Source: Bacteroidota bacterium (GTDB lineage Bacteria > Bacteroidota > Ignavibacteria > SZUA-365). Taken from it: a stretch of DNA of 36,469 nt. The translations under genes were made by a program, and so were the position numbers. Below, one piece after another: positions 1 to 9,191 of this stretch. Position 1 is the stretch's first letter. Every line of letters starts with the position of its first letter. Location of the stretch: NCBI GenBank assembly GCA_016928515.1, contig JAFGKR010000151.1:1-36469 (forward strand), given 5' to 3'. Under the pieces are notes generated by a model, which had not been told where the DNA came from, did no database searches, and saw only the letters and a program-made list of their open reading frames with translations.

Positions 1-873
1 ATCGCGCGCACGATCATGCATCGGTATACGCCTTCGTTTCGGGGACCGGCAATGGATGTGCCGGTCACGCTCGCACGCTTCCGCAGCATGGAGAGTACCC
101 ATCGTGAGGATCTCACCATTGCTGTGGCCTATGCACTGCCGTCTCCCCCGGAGGCGAAGGATGAACCTCCGGAGCATCAGTTCGGCGCATTTTTTCTCGA
201 TGCGCAGGGGAACCGGATGTTCGAGCTGCGCGATCCGTATACACGTACCACGGAAGCGGGAGCGGTCATGCTCCACAGCGGGACACAATCGGCGCTCCTG
301 CGTTGCGTCTCGCTGTACACCGCACCGGATTCGGGATTCCTGTCGCTCGAATGGATACGCAGCGAGGATGAGGCCGTGTGTGTCAAACGTCAACCCTATC
401 ACGCGGAGCCACTTCTGGGAAGCCCTGCGATCAGCGACGTGATGGTTGCGAAAGACGTGCAGCGAGGAACATCGACGTATCCCCTGCAGCGGGGAGAAAT
501 CGATATCCTTCCGCTTCCCTATACGACGCTGCAGCGTGGAAGCAAACCTTTTATCTATTTCGAAGTATATGATCTCGCTCAGCGCGAAGATGGAAGCACG
601 GATTTCGACCTCCATATCACTCTCAGCAGGGTGGAGGAGCGATCCGGGATCGCAGATGCTTTCTCCACGCTGCTGAATGCAATCGGTCTGAGCGAGGATG
701 AATCCATGACAACCACGACAGGGTACGTCACTCAGGGGCCGCATGCACAGCTCTTCCTCCAGCTCGATGTCGAGCAATGGGATCCCGGGGAGTACGAAAT
801 CCTCGTCACCATAGCCGATCATGTCCGCAAAGAGGAAGCGGAGCGGCGGCTCCGGCTTCAGCTCGTTGACTGA
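1..873 (+). CDS. C-terminal part of a GWxTD-domain-like secreted protein (5' truncated by window start)
   Basis: The frame stays open upstream of the first ATG (16) to base 1 (IARTIMHRY...). The 'MDVPVTLARFR...DLTIAVAYALPS' section resembles the region after the GWxTD domain in Chlorobi/Bacteroidota proteins. The GWxTD motif itself is not in the window. Confidence 0.45.
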   Translation: MARTIMHRYTPSFRGPAMDVPVTLARFRSMESTHREDLTIAVAYALPSPPEAKDEPPEHQFGAFFLDAQGNRMFELRDPYTRTTEAGAVMLHSGTQSALLRCVSLYTAPDSGFLSLEWIRSEDEAVCVKRQPYHAEPLLGSPAISDVMVAKDVQRGTSTYPLQRGEIDILPLPYTTLQRGSKPFIYFEVYDLAQREDGSTDFDLHITLSRVEERSGIADAFSTLLNAIGLSEDESMTTTTGYVTQGPHAQLFLQLDVEQWDPGEYEILVTIADHVRKEEAERRLRLQLVD

Positions 874-1499
874 TGCACTCCCCTGTCCCCATACCGACCG
901 ATCACAAAGCCAACACGCGTCGGGATTTTCAATCCAGTCTCATTGCGAGCCTCATCGCCTGCATCCTGCTCTTCCTCCTGTTCCCGCAATATCAGTCAGA
1001 GGAAAGGAATCTCATCCCGAAAACCCCTGCCATTCACGCTGTTGACGTCATGGCACCTCCCCCAACGATGAGCCGGACACCCCCACCGCCTCCACGTCCG
1101 AAGATCGTCCTGCCCGATGCTCCACGTATTTTTCCTCTGCCGGATCTTCCATCCTCCATCCCCGGGTTGGTCTCGAGTACGAACAGCGGCACCGGGAAGC
1201 AGGAGAGAACAGCAATCCAACAGAAAGAGGCAGGCATGGCATTTCCTTCGCTCCCGCAGCAAATTCTTGAAGTCCTGCCGGAAGACAGGGATGAAGAATG
1301 CCGCGGCACTGTGACCCTGCTTATTACGATCGGTATCGATGGAAAACCGCAAAAGCATGAAATCGTCTCCTCCACCCTCGCGAAAGATGAATGCATGCAG
1401 CGTGTTCTGGACGCAGTGTATGCTTCGCGCTGGGAATCCCTTCCCGGCACGGCCGATGAACGGACATACCGCATCCGTAAATCCTATTCCTTCAAGTGA
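873..1499 (+). CDS. TonB-like energy transducer
   Basis: One N-terminal TM helix (SLIASLIACILLFLLF), a Pro-rich linker (PPPTMSRTPPPPPRPK), and a C-terminal TonB-like fold (GTVTLLITIGIDGKPQKHEIVSST...). Start overlaps the upstream stop. Confidence 0.65.
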   Translation: MHSPVPIPTDHKANTRRDFQSSLIASLIACILLFLLFPQYQSEERNLIPKTPAIHAVDVMAPPPTMSRTPPPPPRPKIVLPDAPRIFPLPDLPSSIPGLVSSTNSGTGKQERTAIQQKEAGMAFPSLPQQILEVLPEDRDEECRGTVTLLITIGIDGKPQKHEIVSSTLAKDECMQRVLDAVYASRWESLPGTADERTYRIRKSYSFK

Positions 1500-1602
1500 T
1501 CCTCTTTGGTGCTTCGACCGAACATGCAATTAGATCCCCCTGCGCCGTTGATCCGTTCCATCAGCAGATTGATGTCGCCGGCCGACTCGCGGGATCAGGG
1601 AA

Positions 1603-2949
1603 TCACAACAGCATCCAACCGATCAGCGCGAGACCGACCAGGAGCACGAGCCCGAATCCCGGGAGTGTATAACGGCGGAGCGCTGCAGCACCGAGGCTGA
1701 ACGCGATTCCGGCCTTTACGGTGGTATTGACGACGACAGCGATGAGAATGGCGATCGCGGCAGTCGTCTCGCTCAATGATTCATGTGCAAGATTCGCCAT
1801 TGACAGTGTGATGGCGTCGACGTCGGTCAAACCGGCAAGTCCTGCCGCAATATACACGCCGCCGCTTCCGAGATAGATCTGCGCCGCCTTGGAAACAAAG
1901 ATGATCAGCGCAAAAATCAGTCCGAATTTAATGGCGGACATCAGTTCAAAGGGATTCTTCAGGTTCACTTCGCTGGTCGTTTGCCGCCGCTTCCCGAACA
2001 GGAGCAGAAGACTCGCGGCGACGCCGCTCGCAGTGAGAATCGCCAGCAGCGGCCACATCAGTGTGAGCAGGGATCGATTGACCACCGCGATCTCGATCAG
2101 GATGCGGGGATACATAATCGTGCATGCGAGCACGATCGCGGACGCAAAGGTCTTCCCCAGCTCGGGCGCTTCCTTGCTCTTCTGGGAAAAGGAAAGCGTC
2201 ACGGCAGTACTGGAAACCAGTCCGCCCATCATTCCCGTCAGCGCCAGGCCCTTTTTCGAACCGAACAGTTTGACGAGTACGTACCCCGCGAAGCTGATGC
2301 CGGCGATGAGAACAACCATGTACCAGACCTGCCGCGGGTTGAGCACATCCAGCGGCCCCATGGTGGTATCGGGCAGCACGGGCAACACAATGGCTGTGAT
2401 GATGGCGAATTTCAGCGTGGCGTAAATATCCTCTTCATGCACATGTGAAATCAGTTTCCGCAGGGGATCCTTCAGCGAGAGAAAGAGTGTCAGCACGACG
2501 CTCGAGGCGATGGCGATCGTGTAATACTCCTGGAAAATCAAGACGCCGAGCAGAAACACGATCACCGCCGCGACCTCGCTGGTCGCACCGTGCGAACCGT
2601 CACGTGCTTCGATATAATAGGAGACGATGACGAGACCGATGAAACCGGCTGTGATCACTCCCAGCATCCATGCGGAGACAGCGGAGCCGAGCAGCGCCGA
2701 AAGAAAACCGAGCAATCCGATCAGCGGGAATGTGCGTATCCCGGCGAACAACCGGAGGTGCTCTTCCTGCGACCGCTCACGCTCAAGCCCGACGAGCGCG
2801 CCGACGAGCAGACTGACGGCTGCCTTCTGAAACAGGATGAGCAGATCATCGGATGGCGGAGAGGCACTCAACAGGAGCAGGGGGAAGTGAGGCATGGGAT
2901 TTCCGAGCGATGAGAAGGGTATGGCTGGAATATAGGAGATCAGTCTCAT
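1603..2949 (-). CDS. MgtC/SapB family membrane protein with DUF4010
   Basis: N-terminal MgtC-like segment (LLVGALVGLERERSQEE...AGIRTFPLIGLLGFLSALLG) followed by a multi-TM DUF4010-like region (GMMGGLVSSTAVTLSFSQKSKE). The start may be the internal ATG at 2895. Confidence 0.75.
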   Translation of the reverse strand: MRLISYIPAIPFSSLGNPMPHFPLLLLSASPPSDDLLILFQKAAVSLLVGALVGLERERSQEEHLRLFAGIRTFPLIGLLGFLSALLGSAVSAWMLGVITAGFIGLVIVSYYIEARDGSHGATSEVAAVIVFLLGVLIFQEYYTIAIASSVVLTLFLSLKDPLRKLISHVHEEDIYATLKFAIITAIVLPVLPDTTMGPLDVLNPRQVWYMVVLIAGISFAGYVLVKLFGSKKGLALTGMMGGLVSSTAVTLSFSQKSKEAPELGKTFASAIVLACTIMYPRILIEIAVVNRSLLTLMWPLLAILTASGVAASLLLLFGKRRQTTSEVNLKNPFELMSAIKFGLIFALIIFVSKAAQIYLGSGGVYIAAGLAGLTDVDAITLSMANLAHESLSETTAAIAILIAVVVNTTVKAGIAFSLGAAALRRYTLPGFGLVLLVGLALIGWMLL

Positions 2950-3059
2950 AGATGAAATGCGCGATTCTTCAATGCCTCATCGCAACGCATTTCCCATTTG
3001 ACTCGCAACGATGGAATTCATAGATTTGAATATCGATAACAGACTCGATGTTCCTGCGT

Positions 3060-3512
3060 ATGTCGATCATCTTCTCCAGAGCATGTGAATATGGAATTCA
3101 GGCGACACTTTACATCGCCACACAACCTGACCGCCGCGTCGGCATCAAGGAGATCGCATCCGAGCTGAACATCCCTGTTCATTTCCTGGCAAAAATCCTG
3201 CAATCCCTTGGTGAGAAAAACGTTCTGACCTCCTACAAAGGCGTTCATGGAGGATATACGCTTCAACGCTCGCCGGATGCCATCCGTTTGATCGATGTCG
3301 TGGAGGCCATCGACGGACTTGATTTCTTCGAGAACTGCGTGCTCGGCTTCCCCGGTTGCGGCAGCGGGAAACCCTGTCCCGTGCATGACCGTTGGGGTCA
3401 GGTGCGGGACACGATTCGCGACATGCTTTCCAGGGACAGCCTTTCGGACCTGCTCCCCGCGTCACGAACAAAGATTGAGAGCGTTCTTGCCGAATACGCA
3501 AAGAATGTATGA
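3060..3512 (+). CDS. Rrf2 family transcriptional regulator with predicted Fe-S cysteines
   Basis: IIFSRACEYGIQATLYIATQ is a typical Rrf2 N-terminus. C-X6-C-X5-C motif (CVLGFPGCGSGKPC). The ORF track starts at 3048; 3060 fits the family start better. Confidence 0.8.
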   Translation: MSIIFSRACEYGIQATLYIATQPDRRVGIKEIASELNIPVHFLAKILQSLGEKNVLTSYKGVHGGYTLQRSPDAIRLIDVVEAIDGLDFFENCVLGFPGCGSGKPCPVHDRWGQVRDTIRDMLSRDSLSDLLPASRTKIESVLAEYAKNV

Positions 3513-3556
3513 GTTTTTTTTGCCATAATTATAGATAATAGAGTCGAGCATCTACA

Positions 3557-4663
3557 ATGAAGAAGCACAGACACATGGAGCGTTGGAAGTCACCGGATAG
3601 CCAGCAGCTGCGATTCTGGATGCAGGCGGCATTCATCGGGCTTTGCCTCTGGATAGGACTGGAATTCTCCCTGTGGTATTTCTGGCATGAAGGCAGCGGC
3701 AATATCTATGCGAGCAGGCCCGCGGGAGTCGAGGGCTTCCTGCCCATCTCCGCACTGATGAGCCTCTACTATCTGCTCCTGAGCGGGAACATCCATCCCG
3801 TGCACCCTGCGGGACTGTTCATCCTTATCGCGATTGTCATCATGTCAGTGCTGATGAAGAAATCATTCTGCAGCTGGATGTGTCCGGTCGGTACATTGTC
3901 GGAAAATGTCGGAGAGTTCGGGAAAAAGCTCTTCGGAAGAAATTTCCGTGTCTGGAAATGGCTGGATTACCCTCTTCGTTCACTGAAGTACCTCATGATT
4001 GCCTTTCTCGTATATGTCGTCTTTTTTCAGATGGATGAGAATTCCCTCCGCATGTTCCTGGACAGCCCGTACAACAGGGTTGCGGACGTGAAAATGTTTT
4101 TGTTTTTTAAGGATATTTCCCGCACCTCCCTGATCGTCATCGGCGTGCTTCTCGCACTCTCACTGGTAATCAGGAATTTCTGGTGCCGTTACCTCTGTCC
4201 ATATGGCGCCCTGCTCGGTCTGACCGGACTGCTCAGTCCGTTCCGCATAACGCGCAACGTGGAGAGCTGCATCGACTGCGCAAAATGCGCGAAAGTCTGT
4301 CCCAATCGCATCGCCGTCGACCGCTTGCATGTGGTTCTGTCCGACGAATGCACGACATGCATGGCCTGCGTATCTGCCTGTCCCGTACAGAATACACTCG
4401 AATTGAAAGCGTCACGGAAAAGTCGCCTCACCGTCAAACCGGCCTGGGTGGCTGCCGCGGTCGCAGGTATTTTCCTGCTGGTCACGGGAATCGCGATGCT
4501 CTCCGGAAAATGGAACAGTGCCATCGGAGAAGCGGAGTACTCCCGAAGGATCAAGGATATCGACAACCCCATCTATCAGCACAACCAGGGCAGCGCACCG
4601 CAGGAGAATATGGCCGGGCAGGGGCGTGAACCCGGTGGCGGGTCGGGCACCGGAATGGAATAA
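3557..4663 (+). CDS. NapH-like 4Fe-4S membrane polyferredoxin
   Basis: Multiple TM helices, CSWMCPVG and CRYLCPYGA membrane-associated Cys motifs, and two 4Fe-4S motifs (CIDCAKCAKVCP, CTTCMACVSACP). Confidence 0.8.
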   Translation: MKKHRHMERWKSPDSQQLRFWMQAAFIGLCLWIGLEFSLWYFWHEGSGNIYASRPAGVEGFLPISALMSLYYLLLSGNIHPVHPAGLFILIAIVIMSVLMKKSFCSWMCPVGTLSENVGEFGKKLFGRNFRVWKWLDYPLRSLKYLMIAFLVYVVFFQMDENSLRMFLDSPYNRVADVKMFLFFKDISRTSLIVIGVLLALSLVIRNFWCRYLCPYGALLGLTGLLSPFRITRNVESCIDCAKCAKVCPNRIAVDRLHVVLSDECTTCMACVSACPVQNTLELKASRKSRLTVKPAWVAAAVAGIFLLVTGIAMLSGKWNSAIGEAEYSRRIKDIDNPIYQHNQGSAPQENMAGQGREPGGGSGTGME

Positions 4664-4693
4664 GCTGTCCACCACAATCAACACAGTATTGGG

Positions 4694-5965
4694 ATGAACG
4701 AAATGATCACTGGATATGTCCCGCTGAAACCGTTCCTGATCCTTGTTGCTCTTTCCCTGCTGCCATCCGGCGTGCTGCGTTCTCAGACCGTCGAATTATC
4801 AGGCCAGTTCCGCGAACGCAGCGAATTCAACGACAAGAACTTCACTGAGGATGTCCATCACGACGTGTATCATCAGCTTCGTACTCGACTGCGCGCTACA
4901 GCCCTGGTCAACGACCGGGTGCGCGTCGTCGCGGAGGTGCAGGATGCCCGCACCTTCGGCGATGAAGCGAGCACCTTCAACACCGGAGCATCACATTTCG
5001 ATTTGCGACAGGGCTTTGTCGAAGTCACCGGTTGCGCGGACGGACATCTCGCATTCACCATCGGTCGTCAGGCCCTGGTCTACGGCAGCGAACGCCTGCT
5101 GGGCGCCATCGACTGGCATCCATACGGTCAAACCTTCGACGCCGGCGTGCTTCGCCTCACCAGCGGAAATATTCGCTTTGACGCCATCGGTGCGGCGATT
5201 ACCCGCAATCCGATTGATACCGGATATGTACGCGATGTTTTCCTCGCAGGCGGATGGCTTGCCTGGGCTCCCGCGGAGCGCGACTACACCGTCGAGGCGT
5301 TCCTGCTGTATGACAATCCGCAGAGCCAGCTGGTCCGGCAAAACCGCATGACGACCGGAATCTATACCGCCGGCCATGCAGGGAATCTGGATTACGAACT
5401 CGACGCAGCCCTGCAGTTTGGGGATTTCGTCCTTTTCGACGGCTCCCCTCGCCGCGACATCAACGCGAATATGGTCGGTGCACGCCTCGGCTACTCCTTC
5501 CCCGACCTTGCGAAACTGCGCATCGGTGTGGGCTACGATCGCCTGTCCGGGCAGGATCCCGAGGATGCGACGACCTACGGTTCCTTCCATACTCTGTACG
5601 CGACCAATCACAAGTACTACGGCCACATGGACTATTTCCTGAATATCCCTGCGAACACCACTTCGCTGGGACTGCAGGACCTCCTCGTGCAGGTCCGCGC
5701 CGCTCCGATCGGTGCTCTGACGATCGGTGCCGACATTCATCTCTTCTCGACGGCAGTCGATCCCGCTGAGTGGGGATCGCCGTACGCGGATTTCGAGCAG
5801 TCCATCGGCACCGAAATCGATGCGTATACGACGTGGACTCTCGCTGAGGCGGTACACATGACACTGGGCTACTCGCTGTTCAGCGCGAACGAAAATCGCG
5901 CAATCCTCCGCGGCGGCGACGACGCAACAAGTTGGGCCTGGCTCATGACAACGGTGAACTTCTGA
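4694..5965 (+). CDS. Alginate-export-domain outer membrane porin-like protein
   Basis: Signal peptide (FLILVALSLLPSGVLRSQ). Beta-barrel sequence with LSGQFRERSEF...LRTRLRATALVNDRVRVVAEVQDAR...GRQALVYGSERLLG, typical of alginate_exp family proteins. Confidence 0.7.
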   Translation: MNEMITGYVPLKPFLILVALSLLPSGVLRSQTVELSGQFRERSEFNDKNFTEDVHHDVYHQLRTRLRATALVNDRVRVVAEVQDARTFGDEASTFNTGASHFDLRQGFVEVTGCADGHLAFTIGRQALVYGSERLLGAIDWHPYGQTFDAGVLRLTSGNIRFDAIGAAITRNPIDTGYVRDVFLAGGWLAWAPAERDYTVEAFLLYDNPQSQLVRQNRMTTGIYTAGHAGNLDYELDAALQFGDFVLFDGSPRRDINANMVGARLGYSFPDLAKLRIGVGYDRLSGQDPEDATTYGSFHTLYATNHKYYGHMDYFLNIPANTTSLGLQDLLVQVRAAPIGALTIGADIHLFSTAVDPAEWGSPYADFEQSIGTEIDAYTTWTLAEAVHMTLGYSLFSANENRAILRGGDDATSWAWLMTTVNF

Positions 5966-5993
5966 TCGCACACGATACAAACTCCGGAACGCT

Positions 5994-6590
5994 ATGACAC
6001 GATTCATTCCATTCTTCATCCCACCCCCGCAGTGGCGCTTCCCGGTGCTGATGGTTGTCGGTATCCTGATCGGACTCGGTGCATTCGTTCTGTATGTTTC
6101 GAACGCCGTTTCCTACCTGTCCGACGATCCCCGCACCTGCGTCAACTGCCACGTTATGGCCCCGCAATATGCCACCTGGCAGTACAGCAGCCATGCCCGC
6201 GGCACCACGTGCAATGATTGTCACGTGCCGCATGACAACATCCTGCGAACGTACGCCTTCAAGGCCAGCGACGGCCTTCGCCATGCAACAATGTTCACCC
6301 TGCGCCTCGAACCGCAGGTCATCCGCATCAAGGAGGCCGGTATCGGGGTCGTCCAGGAAAACTGTATTCGCTGCCATGGTGACCTGGTGCATGACATTTC
6401 CGCGAAAAGCGTGACGGCCATGCACGCAGCGGCGAACGAGGGGCTGCTCTGCTGGGACTGCCACCGCGAGGTTCCGCACGGAACAGTGAACAGCCTCGCT
6501 TCCACACCCTATGCGCGCGTGCCCCTTCCCGGCCCCGTCGCACCGAAATGGCTGCGCGACTACCTCGAAGACACATCACACAATCAATAG
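5994..6590 (+). CDS. nrfH: Cytochrome c nitrite reductase small subunit (NrfH)
   Basis: N-terminal TM anchor and four CXXCH motifs (CVNCH, CNDCH, CIRCH, CWDCH). Immediately upstream of nrfA. Confidence 0.9.
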   Translation: MTRFIPFFIPPPQWRFPVLMVVGILIGLGAFVLYVSNAVSYLSDDPRTCVNCHVMAPQYATWQYSSHARGTTCNDCHVPHDNILRTYAFKASDGLRHATMFTLRLEPQVIRIKEAGIGVVQENCIRCHGDLVHDISAKSVTAMHAAANEGLLCWDCHREVPHGTVNSLASTPYARVPLPGPVAPKWLRDYLEDTSHNQ

Positions 6591-6609
6591 AGCACGTACA
6601 GGAGAGCTT

Positions 6610-8079
6610 ATGAAACGCCGCATCATGGATATCGTTCAGGAGAAACCCTGGCTGGGGTGGACGCTGTTCCTCGGAACCGTCGTCATCGTCTTCCTCATCG
6701 GGCTTCTCGCCGCCTCCATCATCGAACGCCGGGAGGAAGCCGACCTGATCGTACAGGTCGCCCCAATCCCCGAGTGGGAACCACGCAACGACGTGTGGGG
6801 TGAAAACTATCCCCGCGAATACGAGACCTACCGTGCCACGGCCGACACCAGTTTCCGCAGCAGGCACGGTGGAAACAAGATGATCGATTACCTCGAGCAA
6901 TATCCCGAACTCGTCATTCTCTGGGCGGGGTATTCCTTCTCTCACGAATACAATCAGGGCCGGGGCCACTACCATGCCGTCGAGGATATCCGTTCGATAC
7001 TGCGCACCCGTGTTTCCCAGCCGGCCACCTGCTGGACTTGCAAGAGTACCGATGTTCCACGCGTCATGAACGAACGCGGTGTCGGGGAATTCTATAAAAC
7101 CCCGTGGATTGAGATGGGTCCTGAAATCGTCAACAATATCGGCTGCCAGGACTGCCACGATCCGAAAACCATGAATCTTCGCATCACGCGTCCCGCGCTG
7201 ATTGAGGCATTCCAGCGCAGGGGAAAAAACATCGAGGAAGCCTCCCATCAGGAGATGCGCTCGCTGGTTTGTGCGCAGTGTCATGTGGAGTACTATTTCA
7301 AGGGAAAGGAAGAACAGTACCTCACCTTTCCCTGGGATGAGGGCTTCAGTGCGGATGACATGGAAAAGTATTACGATACGGTCGAGCATGTCGACTTCGT
7401 CCACACCCTGAGCAGGACGCCGATTCTCAAGGCGCAGCATCCCGACTATGAGCTGTACATGACGGGCGTGCACGCAAAGCGGGGCGTTTCCTGCGCGGAC
7501 TGCCACATGCCGTATCGCAGCGAAGGCGGCGTGAAATTCACCAACCACAAGATCATGAGCCCGCTGGCCACCATCTCCACCTCCTGCCAGGTCTGCCACA
7601 GGGAAAGTGAAGAGGATCTGCGGCAGGACGTCTACGAAAGGCAGGACAAGATCGAGGAACTGCGCGGCCGTGCCGAGGCAGCGCTGGCAAAGGCACATAT
7701 CGAGGCGAAATTCGCATGGGACAAGGGCGCAACAGAGCAGGAGATGGAGCCTGTGCTCAAACTGATCCGTCAGTCGCAGTGGCGCTGGGACTGGGTCGCC
7801 GCGGGAAACGGTCTCGGTTTCCACTCCCCCGTCGAAGCAGCCCGCACGCTGGGCGCATCGATCGAAAAGGCTGAGCAGGCGCGTACGCAGATCGTCCGTG
7901 TCCTTGCACGCCGCGGATACACCGATCCAATCCCCCTCCCCGATATCTCCACCAAGGCAAAAGCCCAGGCGCTCATCGGTCTGGACATAGACAAATTCAA
8001 TGCGGAAAAAGAAGAGTTTCTCGAGACGGTTGTTCCGCAGTGGGATGCGCAGGCAGAGGCGCGGCAAGCGAAGTATTGA
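6610..8079 (+). CDS. nrfA: Ammonia-forming cytochrome c nitrite reductase (NrfA)
   Basis: Catalytic CXXCK heme motif (CWTCK) plus four CXXCH (CQDCH, CAQCH, CADCH, CQVCH). Conserved CAQCHVEYYF, LKAQHP and QWRWDW blocks. ORF track starts at 6511; ATG at 6610 follows a GGAGAGC ribosome-binding site. Confidence 0.95.
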   Translation: MKRRIMDIVQEKPWLGWTLFLGTVVIVFLIGLLAASIIERREEADLIVQVAPIPEWEPRNDVWGENYPREYETYRATADTSFRSRHGGNKMIDYLEQYPELVILWAGYSFSHEYNQGRGHYHAVEDIRSILRTRVSQPATCWTCKSTDVPRVMNERGVGEFYKTPWIEMGPEIVNNIGCQDCHDPKTMNLRITRPALIEAFQRRGKNIEEASHQEMRSLVCAQCHVEYYFKGKEEQYLTFPWDEGFSADDMEKYYDTVEHVDFVHTLSRTPILKAQHPDYELYMTGVHAKRGVSCADCHMPYRSEGGVKFTNHKIMSPLATISTSCQVCHRESEEDLRQDVYERQDKIEELRGRAEAALAKAHIEAKFAWDKGATEQEMEPVLKLIRQSQWRWDWVAAGNGLGFHSPVEAARTLGASIEKAEQARTQIVRVLARRGYTDPIPLPDISTKAKAQALIGLDIDKFNAEKEEFLETVVPQWDAQAEARQAKY

Positions 8080-8125
8080 AGGAAGTTTCTCACTGTGGGT
8101 ACGAAGTCAGAAAGACACCAGGACA

Positions 8126-8207
8126 CAATGAGGATCGGAACAACCGGGACGTGAAAAGAACGAGGGCCTCCCGAAAGGAGGATGCACGGTCGCAGGTACC
8201 CTCATTG
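8126..8207 (+). other. Candidate structured RNA or 3'UTR element
   Basis: CAATGAGG (8126-8133) is perfectly complementary to CCTCATTG (8200-8207). It encloses hairpin CCTCC-CGAAA-GGAGG (8168-8182) and shorter possible stems. No recognised Rfam family by eye. Confidence 0.25.
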
Positions 8208-8241
8208 GGAAAAAACCTGTGAGGCATCGAAGCACAATAAG

Positions 8242-8271
8242 AAACGGTCCCGAATCATGGGACCGTTTTCT
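8242..8271 (-). terminator. Hairpin terminator downstream of tRNA-His, possibly bidirectional
   Basis: AAACGGTCCC-GAATCAT-GGGACCGTTT perfect 10-bp stem, flanked by T-rich sequence (TTTTCTTTT on +; TTTCTTATT on -). Confidence 0.7.
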
Positions 8272-8279
8272 TTTCAGGG

Positions 8280-8353
8280 GGTGAGCGACGGGGCTTGAAC
8301 CCGCGACCCTCAGAGCCACAATCTGATGCTCTACCAACTGAGCTACGCTCACC
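8280..8353 (-). tRNA. tRNA-His (GTG anticodon), CCA not encoded
   Basis: Reverse complement reads G-GTGAGCG TAGCTCAGTTGGTAGAGCA TCAGATTGTGGCTCTGA ... GGTTCAAGCCC ... CGCTCAC-C. The 7-bp acceptor stem, GTG anticodon and G-1:C73 are diagnostic of tRNA-His. Confidence 0.95.
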
Positions 8354-8464
8354 GTATTGAAGCATGGAAATATACACGTTTTTTTCCGAGAAGGCAACGG
8401 AACTGCCGAAAACTTGCGCAATCCGGGTTTTTTCCATAACTTGCAGGACTTGGATAGACCGGAT

Positions 8465-8980
8465 ATGAGCAAAACCCATAAACATATTCCTGTTCGCCTT
8501 TCCGGTCTGGCTGACGGGATTCATGCGCTCGATTACGATGTCCCTCCCGCGGACCTCGATCTGCCCCCGGAGTTCGGTGAGACCGTTGTTGTTCATGTCG
8601 ATCTGGACAAAACACACAAGCAGATCACGCTCCGCGTGCATGTCGATACGGTTGCGGTATATCCCTGCGACCGATGCCTTGAGCCTGTTCGAATCCCCGT
8701 GCACACGGAAGTCGTGCTCGTCTACGCGCATGATAATTCTGACCGTGCGGAGGAAGAGAATGATATTCGGGACATCCCCGCACACGATTCGACGGTGGAT
8801 ATCGCCGACGATGTGCGAGATGCTGCGTTGCTGTGTATCCCTATGCGACGCATCTGCGGAGAAAACGCTGACGGACAGTCCCTCTGTCCAAGGCCCATTC
8901 CGGACAAACTTCGTACGGAAAACCACGAGCGATCGGATCCCCGCTGGGATGCCCTGAAGTCGCTGAATCTGGATCAATAG
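8465..8980 (+). CDS. DUF177 (YceD-like) domain protein
   Basis: Position immediately upstream of rpmF; CDRCLEPVRIPV motif and C-terminal C...C...LCP motif. Start trimmed to MSKTHKHIPV. Confidence 0.75.
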   Translation: MSKTHKHIPVRLSGLADGIHALDYDVPPADLDLPPEFGETVVVHVDLDKTHKQITLRVHVDTVAVYPCDRCLEPVRIPVHTEVVLVYAHDNSDRAEEENDIRDIPAHDSTVDIADDVRDAALLCIPMRRICGENADGQSLCPRPIPDKLRTENHERSDPRWDALKSLNLDQ

Positions 8981-9011
8981 AATAGTATCATATACTCTTG
9001 CGGAGACTGTC

Positions 9012-9191
9012 ATGCCCAATCCAACCCATCGCCATTCGAAGGCTCGCACCGCGAAGCGCCGCACGCACTACAAAGCAAAGGCTGCCGCGACCGCCACGTG
9101 TGACAACTGCGGCGAGACGAAACTGCAGCACCGTGTGTGTCCCAACTGCGGATACTACAACGGGCGTTCCATCATCACCCCCAAGCTCTGA
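9012..9191 (+). CDS. rpmF: 50S ribosomal protein L32
   Basis: 59-aa ORF MPNPTHRHSKARTAKRRTHYKAKAAATATCDNCGETKLQHRVCPNCGYYNGRSIITPKL, below the ORF-track cutoff. Canonical L32 with zinc-ribbon cysteines. Confidence 0.95.
   Translation: MPNPTHRHSKARTAKRRTHYKAKAAATATCDNCGETKLQHRVCPNCGYYNGRSIITPKL

Noticed and set aside
6328-8067. 579-aa minus-strand ORF opposite nrfA
   Set aside because: Shadow of NrfA/NrfH, which carry unmistakable heme motifs on the plus strand.
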